A DNA stretch of 56,892 nt from Syntrophaceae bacterium UBA6112 (lineage in GTDB: Bacteria > Desulfobacterota > Syntrophia > Syntrophales > UBA5619), in the NCBI GenBank assembly GCA_002423465.1, contig DIWG01000060.1, forward strand, positions 1 to 56,892, in the 5' to 3' direction. The position numbers and the translations under genes are program-made. Shown here piece after piece: positions 1-8,056 of this stretch. Numbering within the stretch: the stretch's first letter is position 1; the number at the start of each line of letters is the position of its first letter. The notes beneath the pieces are model-generated. The model searched no databases. It was not told where the DNA came from and saw only the letters and a list, made by a program, of their open reading frames with translations.

Positions 1-410
1 GCGTGAGATGGGGGCGGAAGGGCCGCTCCTCTCCGGGAAAGCCGATCTCCCGGAGCGCCCGCTCCAGTCCATTCTGAAAGATGGTCAGACGTTCCGTGTC
101 GCCGTTCATCCCCAACCAGATGACCCGCGGCCGTTTCATGTCGGGGAAAACCCCCGCGCCGCCGATCGCAAGTTCGAACGGCCCGACGTCCGCCGCGGCC
201 CTCCCCGCGACGGTTGAGATGTTCTCGACCTCACCGTCCCGGATGTCGCCGAAGAATTTCAGCATCAGGTGAATCGACTCCGGCCGGACCCAACGGACAT
301 CCCCATGGATCAATCGTTTCAGCCGCTCCTGAACCCGCCCGATTTCCCGGAGGAATCTCCTCCGGCGGATCGAGCGCCAGAAAGGCGCGGATCATCCGTT
401 CATCCGTCAT
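1..410 (-). pseudogene. thpR: RNA 2',3'-cyclic phosphodiesterase ThpR (LigT family), partial and frameshifted
   Basis: The family is a 2H phosphoesterase acting on 2',3'-cyclic RNA ends and usually has two HxTx motifs. The first motif is seen here as HLMLKFFG, and the second begins as FRPHLT just before the window edge, so the C-terminus is missing. The ATG at 410 overlaps the last codons of cinA, a common cinA-thpR arrangement. Starting at that ATG the reading is MTDERMIRAFLALDPPEE, but the family-like continuation (LREIGRVQERLKRLIHGD) lies one base out of frame. One extra base near 352-358 is the simplest explanation. No start codon in the second frame would keep the N-terminus. It is either a recent pseudogene or a sequencing or assembly error. 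The family call is firm; the functional state is open. Confidence 0.7.
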
Positions 411-1659
411 TTCGCAGTTCCCCCGTCAGATGCCGCCAGATCATCAACAGCGCGGCCTGCGAGGCGAAGACCTTGTTCCGTCGTCGATCCCAGCGGAAGG
501 CGTGAGGACGGCAGACGGTCTTTCCGCCGTCGGCCAGCGCGATGAAAACCGTTCCCACCGGTTTCGCCTCCGTCCCGCCGGAGGGGCCGGCCACTCCCGT
601 CACGGCGATGCCCAGATCGGTTCCGGCCGACTTCCGGGCGCCCTCGGCCATCAGCCGCGCCGTTTCGGCGCTGACGGCCCCGTGTTCGCGGATCACCGTC
701 TCCGGAATGCCGAGCAGGGCGGTTTTGGCCGCATTGCTGTAGGTCACAAAACCGCGTTCGAGAAAAGCCGAACTGCCGGGAATGTCCGTGAGACGATCCG
801 TGATCAGGCCGCCCGTGCACGACTCGGCAACAGCCAATGTGAGTTTCCGCTCCGTCATCCGCCGGGCCACGTTCCCCGCGAGCGTCTCGTCGCCCATTGC
901 GAAGATATGTTTCCCGAGCCTCGCTTCCACCCGTTTCCGCGCCTCGCGGAGCTTTTCGGCGGCCCTCTCCGCGGAGGCCTCCCGCACCGTCAGAACAAGG
1001 TGGTTCTCCGGAAAATTCGGGTAGAAGCCGATTCCAACCCCGAGACCGGCCAGATCGGCATCGGCCATCGCATCATCCACCGCCGCTTCGGGGAGGCCGA
1101 AAAGCTTGAAGGTGAGCGTCTCCACATGCAGCGCGGCTCCCGGAAACGCGTTCCGGAACAGCGGAATCACCCCCTCAAAGAGCATCCGCTTCGCCTCGGC
1201 GGGAACGCCCGGGATGACGGCGACGATCCGCCTCTCCCGCCGCAGCGCAAAGCCGGCGGCCGTCCCCGCCGGGTTGGGGATGATTTCTGCCCCGTCCGGG
1301 AAAACGGCCTGTTTGGCGTTGTTCTCCGTCCAGTGAAGACCCCGTCCTTCAAAAATGCTGCGGATGTGCGCGAGAACGGCCGGGTCGCTGTAGAGCCCCA
1401 GTCCGAAGGCTTTGGCCACGGCCGCCGTCGTGATGTCGTCGGCCGTGGGACCGAGACCGCCGGTCACAATTACACCATCGGCGCGTGCCAACAGATGTGC
1501 AAGTGCGTCATGGATGGCGCCGTCGTCGTCGCCCACGGAGATCATCCTCGCGACCGCCCATCCCTGCTCCTGCATTGCGCGGGAAATCAGGGCGGAATTT
1601 GTATCCTGGATCCGACCGCTCGTCAACTCGTTTCCGATTGTCAATATGCCGATTTTCAT
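400..1659 (-). CDS. cinA: CinA family protein (nicotinamide-nucleotide amidohydrolase type)
   Basis: This 419-residue protein has the standard two-part CinA architecture. The N-terminal MoCF/MogA-like domain begins MKIGILTIGNELTSGR and carries GGLGPTADD near residue 70. The C-terminal CinA domain carries LAVAESCTGGLITDRL and FVTYSNAAK near residues 280-310; in characterised relatives this domain deamidates NMN in pyridine-nucleotide salvage. Length is normal for the family. It lies downstream of pgpA on the same strand (54-bp gap) and its 3' end overlaps thpR, so pgpA-cinA-thpR probably form one transcript. Whether the N-terminal domain has ADP-ribose pyrophosphatase activity cannot be judged from sequence alone. 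Confidence 0.93.
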   Translation of the reverse strand: MKIGILTIGNELTSGRIQDTNSALISRAMQEQGWAVARMISVGDDDGAIHDALAHLLARADGVIVTGGLGPTADDITTAAVAKAFGLGLYSDPAVLAHIRSIFEGRGLHWTENNAKQAVFPDGAEIIPNPAGTAAGFALRRERRIVAVIPGVPAEAKRMLFEGVIPLFRNAFPGAALHVETLTFKLFGLPEAAVDDAMADADLAGLGVGIGFYPNFPENHLVLTVREASAERAAEKLREARKRVEARLGKHIFAMGDETLAGNVARRMTERKLTLAVAESCTGGLITDRLTDIPGSSAFLERGFVTYSNAAKTALLGIPETVIREHGAVSAETARLMAEGARKSAGTDLGIAVTGVAGPSGGTEAKPVGTVFIALADGGKTVCRPHAFRWDRRRNKVFASQAALLMIWRHLTGELRNDG

Positions 1660-1712
1660 GCAATACCTCTATATCCTTATTTTTACGCGGGGCGCCTTCG
1701 CACCCCCTGTTC

Positions 1713-2189
1713 TCATATCCCCAGCCCGTGGATCAGGGCCTGGAGCGCCAGATTGCCGTAGACGCCCGCTGCCAGATCGTCCGCCACCACCCCGCAGCCG
1801 CCCGGGAGCCGCTCCTGAAAGAGCCGCGCCGGGAAGGGCTTCAAGATGTCGAAGAGCCGGAACAGCACAAACCCCAGGGCCACATGGGAAACCGTCGGCG
1901 CAACCAGGAAAAGGGTCCACTGGAGACCGGCGATCTCGTCGATCACGATACACTGCGCATCCTTTTCGCCGAAAAGCTTCTCGGCCTCATCCGAGATACG
2001 CCAGGCAAGGCAGGTAAAGGCCAGAACCGTGATCAGCCAGATCGGCCACGGGAGGGCCGAAAAGACCCAATACAGCGGGATACCGACCAGCGTTCCCGCC
2101 GTCCCCGGCGCCAGGGGCGCAAGCCCGCTCCCGAAACCGGTGGCCAATATCTTGACGAATCTTTCGTTCAAGGAACACCTCTTCTGCAA
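1713..2189 (-). CDS. pgpA: Phosphatidylglycerophosphatase A
   Basis: PgpA removes the terminal phosphate from phosphatidylglycerol phosphate in the inner membrane, the last step of phosphatidylglycerol synthesis. This 158-residue protein shows the family signatures: GLAPLAPGTAGTLVGIPLY near residue 22, the acidic VIDEIAGLQWTL near residue 86, and GVVADDLAAGVYGN near the C-terminus. Several hydrophobic stretches are consistent with an integral membrane enzyme. Start and length fit the family. It heads the pgpA-cinA-thpR group and diverges from dinB across about 280 bp. Confidence 0.92.
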   Translation of the reverse strand: MQKRCSLNERFVKILATGFGSGLAPLAPGTAGTLVGIPLYWVFSALPWPIWLITVLAFTCLAWRISDEAEKLFGEKDAQCIVIDEIAGLQWTLFLVAPTVSHVALGFVLFRLFDILKPFPARLFQERLPGGCGVVADDLAAGVYGNLALQALIHGLGI

Positions 2190-2303
2190 CGGATCCGGGC
2201 GGGAAAAGCCGCATGCCGGCGGTAAACTAACCTCTTTTCCCCTGCCCTGTCAATGACGACTTGCCGACTTTCTGCGAAACCTTCTCCGATTTTGAAAAAT
2301 CCC

Positions 2304-2332
2304 TTGACAATAGAACGATGGTTCTATTATAC
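2304..2332 (+). promoter_or_regulatory. dinB promoter with overlapping dyad operator (SOS box-like)
   Basis: TTGACA at 2304-2309 is followed 15-17 bases later by an AT-rich -10 region (TATTAT/TTATAC, 2325-2332). Between and over them lies a perfect dyad, AATAGAAC-GATG-GTTCTATT, at 2309-2328. The core GAAC-N4-GTTC has the half-site spacing of Gram-positive type LexA boxes. Its place across the promoter of a Y-family polymerase gene suggests SOS repression. The dyad is seen directly; the LexA assignment is inference. The transcript would have a leader of about 135 bases before the chosen dinB start. Confidence 0.6.
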
Positions 2333-2470
2333 CCGAAACCGGGAGAAGGCAAGCGATTTCTTTCCCCGGATTTGCGAACCGGCGCCGCCGGGGTTTCCGA
2401 CCCCCCTTCCCACTTCACGCCTTCCCGGATTTCCGGAAACAGGATTGCAGCGATTGGAACAGGCCGCACC

Positions 2471-3805
2471 ATGAATGAGACCATTTTCAGCCTCCACAAC
2501 TGGCCGCGGGCGATCCTCCACATTGACGGGGACGCCTTCTTCACCTCCTGCGAAGAGGCGATCCATCCGGAGCTGAAGGGGAAACCGCTCATCACGGGGG
2601 GCGAGCGGGGAATCGTCGCCTGCGCGAGCTATGCGGCCAAAAAAATGGGGATCAAGCGCGGGGTCGCCCTCCACGAGGCGAAGCGGATCTGTCCGGGACT
2701 GATCGTCCTCCCCTCCGACTACGAGACCTACAGCCTCTTCTCCCGGCGGATGTTCAACATCATGCGCCGCTTCACCCCCCAGGTGGAGGAGTACTCCATC
2801 GACGAGGCCTTCGCCGACCTGACCGGGATGAGGCGATCCCTCCGGGCCTCCTATGAATCGATCTCCCTGAAGATCCAGACGGAGATTGCACGGGAGTTGG
2901 GAATCACCGTCTCCGCGGGCCTCAGCCTCACGAAGGTCCTCGCCAAGGTCGCCTCCAAACACCGCAAGCCCTCCGGCTTTACCGTGATCCCCGGGAGGGC
3001 CATCGCCGCCTATCTGGAGACGCTGCCCGCGGAGAAGGTCTGGGGGATCGGTCCGGCGACGACGGACTACCTCGCCAAGATGGGCGTCAAGACCGCGCTG
3101 GAGTTCGCCCGCCTTTCCGAAAAGACGGTCCGGGAGCGGTTCACGAAGCCGGGGGTGGAGATCTGGCAGGAGCTCCGGGGGGAATCGGTCTATCCGGTCC
3201 TGCCGGAGGAGAAGAGCGTCTATACCTCGATCAGCAAGACGAAGACCTTCGCCCCGCCGAGTTCCGACCGGGATTACCTCTTCGCCCACCTGCTGCGGAA
3301 CCTGGAGTCGGCCTGCATCAAGGCGCGGCGCTACGGCCTCGCCCCCCGGCGGATCGCCGCCTTCCTGAAGAGGCAGAACTTCGACATGGAGGGGAGGGAG
3401 GCGAAACTCAACCGTCCCTCCTCCCTCCCGCCGGAGCTCTCCGAGTTGCTCCGCGGCCTCTTCAACGGGATGTACAAGCGCTACGAAACCTACCGGGCGA
3501 CCGGCGTCGTGCTGATGGACCTCGTCCAGGACACGAGGATCCAGTACTCCCTCTTCGAGGACCCCCTCCGGGCGGAGAAAATCCGGGAACTCTACGAGGC
3601 GGTCGACGCCCTCTCCGGGAAATACGGCAAGCACACCCTCCACCTCGGCGCCTCCCACCCCCTCGAGGTCCGGGGCAAGGGCCGCCGGGGATCGCCCACC
3701 ATCCGCGAACAAACGCAACTCTACGGCGAGACCCGCCGCAAACACCTGGGCCTGCCGCTCTTCCAGACGGAAATCACCGGAGAGGGATGGGTGATACTCA
3801 AATAG
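2471..3805 (+). CDS. dinB: DNA polymerase IV-like Y-family polymerase
   Basis: This is an error-prone translesion polymerase of the DinB family, 444 residues from the ATG at 2471. Catalytic carboxylates are visible in ILHIDGDAFFTSCEEA (near residue 15) and VEEYSIDEAFADLTG (near residue 105). The thumb HhH region follows (KVWGIGPATTDYLAKMG, near 195) and then a little-finger domain. The frame stays open back to 2261, but the upstream part has no family similarity and crosses the promoter, so MNETIFSLHNWPRAILHIDG is the best N-terminus. No strong ribosome-binding site precedes it. There is no clear QLxLF-type clamp motif at the very end; QYSLFED near residue 358 could serve. Probably part of the SOS response through the upstream dyad. 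Confidence 0.88.
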   Translation: MNETIFSLHNWPRAILHIDGDAFFTSCEEAIHPELKGKPLITGGERGIVACASYAAKKMGIKRGVALHEAKRICPGLIVLPSDYETYSLFSRRMFNIMRRFTPQVEEYSIDEAFADLTGMRRSLRASYESISLKIQTEIARELGITVSAGLSLTKVLAKVASKHRKPSGFTVIPGRAIAAYLETLPAEKVWGIGPATTDYLAKMGVKTALEFARLSEKTVRERFTKPGVEIWQELRGESVYPVLPEEKSVYTSISKTKTFAPPSSDRDYLFAHLLRNLESACIKARRYGLAPRRIAAFLKRQNFDMEGREAKLNRPSSLPPELSELLRGLFNGMYKRYETYRATGVVLMDLVQDTRIQYSLFEDPLRAEKIRELYEAVDALSGKYGKHTLHLGASHPLEVRGKGRRGSPTIREQTQLYGETRRKHLGLPLFQTEITGEGWVILK

Positions 3806-3877
3806 GGCCTATTCATTTTTTCGGGGGACACGTTGAAATTGCTTGTGAATGAGGATGCTTCTTTGGGGTTGCAGGGG

Positions 3878-5200
3878 TTACATGAGGGCCATGTTTTCGG
3901 CTTCCCGCATGAGTTCATTCTGAAATTTGGGATGGGCGATGCTGATCAGGGCAAGCGCCCGTTCTCGGGTTGATTTTCCCTTCAGGTTAACGATACCGTA
4001 TTCCGTTGCGATATAATGCACGTCCATTCTGGGCGTCGTGACCATGGTCCCCTCCGGAAAACGACTCACAATCCGCGATATATCACCGTTTTTTGCGGTA
4101 GAATATAACACCAGGATGGCCTTGCCGCCGGGAGAATCGTAGGCGCCCCTGACAAAATCGAGTTGCCCCCCTGTGCCGCTGTATTGGTGCCCCTCCAGGA
4201 ATTCCGCGTTGCACTGTCCTAAAAGATCAATCTGGAGGATGGCATTGACGGACGTCATCGTATGATTTTGTGCAATGACACCGGGATTCATGACATAGGA
4301 ACTGGGGTAGTTTTCAAAGCTTCTGTTTTCATTCATAAAATCGAAAGTTTTCTTGCTGCCGTAGGCAAGAGAAAAAATATGTTTTCCCGGGTGCAGATTC
4401 TTCTGCCGTCCAGTAATGACCCCTTTCTCAATCAGATCAACCATGCCGGGGCAGAGAAGCTCCGTATGGATTCCCAAATCCTTGTGTCCTTCCAGATAGG
4501 GTGCGATCGCATTGGGGAGGGTGCCGATGCCGAGCTGAAGAACCGCCCCGTCCGGCACATATTCGGCTACGATCTTGCCGATGACCGGGTCCAGCGGATT
4601 CGGCGGCAAGGGCAGGATTTCCATCAACGGGACCGTGTTCTCCACAATCATCGAGATATCGGATATATGGATGAGTGCATCGCCGTACACGAAGGGCATA
4701 TTCTCGTTGACTTCGACGATCAGTTTCTTGGACAGCTTGGCCACAACGGACAAGTATCCGTTACAAGGTCCAAAACTGAAGTAGCCGTCATCATTCATCC
4801 GGGAAACGGTCGTTACGGTAACATCTACCTCCATGGTTTCCGCAACGATTTTAGGGATCTGATGGAGATAGGCGGGAACAAATTGTGTCAGTCCGACGCG
4901 CACCATGTTCCGGGAGTCCTGGCTGACAAACCAGCTGTAGGAATCGATGACGTCGGCAATGTCGGGATTGCCGAGTGTCTGGGCAAAATGCTTTTGGGCG
5001 TTGAACGTGTAAACTTTGATGCGGTTTAAGTCCCCCGCCCTTGCCCGCGCGGCGATGGCGCCCAACATTCCGGGCGGTTCCGCAACGGTAACGCCATGCA
5101 TCACCGTATCGCCATCTTTAATGGCCGCCGCCGCACTATCGCACGATGTCAGTTTGGCTTTGTATTCATCGGCGTATTCGTTCATCATAAAATGTCTCAT
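3878..5200 (-). CDS. Acetyl-CoA hydrolase/transferase family CoA-transferase
   Basis: This 440-residue protein belongs to the Cat1/Cat2 family, which moves CoA between acyl-CoA and carboxylates such as 4-hydroxybutyrate, propionate, butyrate or acetate. LQLGIGTLPNAI near residue 223 matches the CoA-site loop. The region LLGQCNAEFLEGHQYSGTGG holds the glutamate expected to form the glutamyl-CoA thioester. Two Met codons at 5188 and 5185 offer alternative starts (MMNEYADEY), and none has a convincing ribosome-binding site. The gene stands alone, divergent from the chemoreceptor. In a fermentative or syntrophic anaerobe it would act in organic-acid activation. The acyl specificity cannot be read from sequence. 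Confidence 0.85.
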   Translation of the reverse strand: MRHFMMNEYADEYKAKLTSCDSAAAAIKDGDTVMHGVTVAEPPGMLGAIAARARAGDLNRIKVYTFNAQKHFAQTLGNPDIADVIDSYSWFVSQDSRNMVRVGLTQFVPAYLHQIPKIVAETMEVDVTVTTVSRMNDDGYFSFGPCNGYLSVVAKLSKKLIVEVNENMPFVYGDALIHISDISMIVENTVPLMEILPLPPNPLDPVIGKIVAEYVPDGAVLQLGIGTLPNAIAPYLEGHKDLGIHTELLCPGMVDLIEKGVITGRQKNLHPGKHIFSLAYGSKKTFDFMNENRSFENYPSSYVMNPGVIAQNHTMTSVNAILQIDLLGQCNAEFLEGHQYSGTGGQLDFVRGAYDSPGGKAILVLYSTAKNGDISRIVSRFPEGTMVTTPRMDVHYIATEYGIVNLKGKSTRERALALISIAHPKFQNELMREAENMALM

Positions 5201-5406
5201 AGCAAGCCCGATGCATGCTATCGTGCCTGCGGTATCCTTTCAAGAGAAAATAAGCGGGTCAGCTTGGCTTCAAGGAAAATGGATACTGATATTTTTTAAC
5301 GGTCAGTTTGGGGAAATAGTTGATTAATTATTGTTAATAGGATATCGAAAGAACTCAGCGGGCTGCAAAAAATTAAAATAAAAGCAGATAAATCAATAGG
5401 TCGGCA

Positions 5407-7422
5407 ATGGATGCATTGATCAAGAAATACATTTCGCGGAAAATTTCCGCCCAATACCTCCTTCTGCTTATCCCCGCGATTTCCTTGCTCTTCATTACTT
5501 TCGGGATTGTCGTGTATTATCTGGGCAAACCGGAAGCCATCAAAACAAACCATGAATTGGCCGAGATAATCGCTAAAAAGACGAACCAGGCCCTGATCAG
5601 ATGGCTGGAGGAACAGATTCGCACAGCCCAGACCATCGCTCAGGATCCCCGCATTGTTGACGCATGTGCAACACCGACGGACCCGCAGAAACGGGCGATC
5701 GCACAGAAATTTCTCTCGGACATGCACCTGCGCTACCCCTATTATGAAAATATCCCCCTGGCCCTCAAGCTTGCCGAAGGTAAGACCGTGGAAGTCGATG
5801 TCCAGGGTGAAACGAGGGCCATTGGGAATGGAAATTTCTTTATTGATACCGTGGGTGGCAAAACGATCGGGAAATGTGGGCCCCAGTTCAGTTATATAAG
5901 GAATATCTTCCAGGGGAAACCTTATTTCATCAGCGAGGTCTACCCCAGCATTCTCCGGGGAAACCCCATCTTTGTCGTCGCCGTTCCGATTGAGCGCAAC
6001 GGCGAGATCATCGGTGCGACGATCGTTGCCCCGAGAATGGACTATTTCACCGAGTTCTTCGTCGAAAAGTCGGCCATCGGTACGACCGGCTACCTGGTGA
6101 TGGTCGATCAGGGCGGTATGATTATCTCACACCCGCGGAAAAATTTAATCCTGAAAAAGGAGGGCCGGGATTTAATCAAACCGGTCATGGACCGGATCAG
6201 TGCCGGTGAATCCTATTTCTTGTCGGCCTTTGAGGGACAGCTCAAAGCCTATTATGTGGAAAAATTGACAACCGCACGGCTTAATATGCAGGATAGCTGG
6301 TATATTATCTTTTGCCGGGGTTACGATGAGATCCTGTCCGGAATATTCGCCTTCCTGACCAAGACATTCATCAGTATGCTTCTGATTGCCGTTGCGGTAA
6401 CGCTGCTCGTTTATTTTCTTACAAGAAGCTTGATAACCAAACCCCTGGGCAAGCTTACCCTGGCGGCAAACAGCGTGGCCGATGGCAATCTCCTCGTTAA
6501 AATCGACACTGATGGCAGCTTGAACGAAGTGGGCATTCTGAGCCGGTCCATCAATAATATGACGGAGAGCCTTCGGGAACAAACGATAAAAATAACGGAG
6601 GCCGTCGATACCCTGAATGCAACCGCGACCTCGATCGTCTCCGCATCGAGCCAGCAGGAAGAGGCGATGAAGGGTCTCGAAGGAAACGTGGTGCAGGTTA
6701 GCGTTGCCTCCAAACAGATCTCGGCCACGTCTCAAGAGCTTGCCAAAACCATGGATGGAGTCAAGAATGTGGCCGAAGAGGCATCCCGGATGGCTAATGC
6801 AGGACAAGCGAGCCTTTCCGGAATGCAAGACGCGATGCAGACCCTGTCTAAAGGAACGGATGTCATTTCCGAGAAGCTCGCATTGATTCATCAGAAGGCG
6901 GAAAGCATAGACAGCGTTATTGCTACGATTACAAAAATTTCGGATGCGACGAATCTCCTGTCCCTGAATGCCGCTATCGAAGCGGAAAAGGCAGGCGAAT
7001 ACGGCCGGGGCTTTTCCGTCGTCGCCCGGGAAATCGGACGGCTTGCCAATGAAACGGCGATCTCGACACTGGATATTTCGGACATTATCAATGAAATGCA
7101 GGCATCCGTCGCGGATGGCGTCAGGGAGATGGACCGTTTCCGTGAAGGGGTCACTCATGGGGTCCGGTCTGCGGACGATGCCACGATGCAACTCTCACAA
7201 GTGATTGACAAGGTGGCCTATCTCAGTCCGGAATTTGATAAGGTGAACGAAGGCATGCATTTCCAATCCCTCGGTTCCCGGCAGATCAGCGACACCATGG
7301 CAGACCTGAATCAAAGCGCCGTCCGGATGACCAGTTCTCTCTCGCAATTCAAGGACGTCACGGATCGTCTGAATTCTGCCGCCAGCAGGCTCATCGATAC
7401 GGTTTCTCGTTTCAAGGTGTGA
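5407..7422 (+). CDS. Methyl-accepting chemotaxis protein with periplasmic Cache sensor
   Basis: This is a transmembrane chemoreceptor of 671 residues. TM1 is at about 19-41 (LLLLIPAISLLFITFGIVV), followed by a periplasmic domain of about 280 residues with dCache-like features (GKPYFISEVYPS, VVAVPIERNGEIIGATIVAP). TM2 is at about 320-342, then a HAMP linker, then a coiled-coil signalling domain. The conserved hairpin tip that binds CheA/CheW is present (ISDATNLLSLNAAIEAEKAG, near 515). The C-terminus has no NWETF-like pentapeptide tether. No che genes lie nearby, so it is an orphan receptor. The ligand is unknown; Cache domains commonly bind organic or amino acids. Confidence 0.9.
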   Translation: MDALIKKYISRKISAQYLLLLIPAISLLFITFGIVVYYLGKPEAIKTNHELAEIIAKKTNQALIRWLEEQIRTAQTIAQDPRIVDACATPTDPQKRAIAQKFLSDMHLRYPYYENIPLALKLAEGKTVEVDVQGETRAIGNGNFFIDTVGGKTIGKCGPQFSYIRNIFQGKPYFISEVYPSILRGNPIFVVAVPIERNGEIIGATIVAPRMDYFTEFFVEKSAIGTTGYLVMVDQGGMIISHPRKNLILKKEGRDLIKPVMDRISAGESYFLSAFEGQLKAYYVEKLTTARLNMQDSWYIIFCRGYDEILSGIFAFLTKTFISMLLIAVAVTLLVYFLTRSLITKPLGKLTLAANSVADGNLLVKIDTDGSLNEVGILSRSINNMTESLREQTIKITEAVDTLNATATSIVSASSQQEEAMKGLEGNVVQVSVASKQISATSQELAKTMDGVKNVAEEASRMANAGQASLSGMQDAMQTLSKGTDVISEKLALIHQKAESIDSVIATITKISDATNLLSLNAAIEAEKAGEYGRGFSVVAREIGRLANETAISTLDISDIINEMQASVADGVREMDRFREGVTHGVRSADDATMQLSQVIDKVAYLSPEFDKVNEGMHFQSLGSRQISDTMADLNQSAVRMTSSLSQFKDVTDRLNSAASRLIDTVSRFKV

Positions 7423-7780
7423 TGTTTGTTCCTTCCCTGTGGCGTCCGCCCTGCCGGGCATTGCGCCCGGCCCCGGCAACCTCTTCGTAATCACGAAGCC
7501 CGCCCTGCACGGACGGGGTGCCGGCATCACATTCTCATAGCCTATTTGCCGGACCGCACCGGGAGCCGCCCGGTCAATTCCTTGCCACCGAGCCGAACCA
7601 AGCCGGAAGGTTTTCGGAACCCGCCGAAACAGCGTGCATAACAGCTACACTGCCGACATTCATCGGAATGATTTTATGTGTTCTTACCATTCTTATTCTT
7701 CAAATTTCCAAACACAATATCAAGATTGAAGATCTGGTTCAGGATAACCGCAACAATTGTCGTTCTTATCAATCAATTCA
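7423..7780. other. Gene-free stretch between chemoreceptor and dehydrogenase fragment
   Basis: Both strands were read. Open frames are short and show no recognisable family, and no clear terminator, tRNA or repeat was seen. It lies next to a truncated dehydrogenase, so it may be decayed sequence from the missing 5' part, but no residue similarity supports that. Confidence 0.5.
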
Positions 7781-8008
7781 ATGGCCATCGTGGATCCGAA
7801 GCTGACCTTCTCGGTACCATCTGCGGTAACCGCGGACATGGGCCTGGACGTTCTGGCCCACGCCGTCGAATCCTACGTGTCGGTGCTTGCCTCTGATTAC
7901 ACCGACCCGTTCGCCCTGAAGGCCATCCAGCTCGTGTTCGAATATCTTCCCCAGGCCTTCCGAAACGGGTCGAACCTCCTGGTGCGGGAGAAGATGCACA
8001 ACGCCTCC
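7781..8008 (+). pseudogene. Internal fragment of an iron-containing alcohol dehydrogenase
   Basis: About 76 residues in frame read MAIVDPKLTFSVPSAVTADM, then GLDVLAHAVESYVSV, then SDYTDPFALKAIQLVFEYLP, ending REKMHNAS. This is the conserved middle of group III Fe-dependent alcohol dehydrogenases, including the AdhE C-terminal half, with the first metal-ligand region (D of TADMGLD, H of LAHAVE). The Rossmann N-terminal part is missing upstream. After HNAS, where the family continues toward further metal-binding histidines, the reading becomes unrelated. The open frame continues only as a shadow of the opposite-strand oxidoreductase gene. No internal stop has accumulated, so the loss may be fairly recent. 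Confidence 0.75.
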
Positions 8009-8056
8009 CCCATTTCCCTTCTTTTGCAGAAAAGCGGGAGCAATCACCGCTTTGTT

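Noticed and set aside
214..1761. 515-residue plus-strand open frame
   Set aside because: It lies opposite thpR and cinA, is Arg/Pro/Gly-rich and shows no domain; a GC-rich shadow of cinA.
2327..3745. 472-residue minus-strand open frame
   Set aside because: Antisense of dinB with low-complexity composition and no ribosome-binding site.
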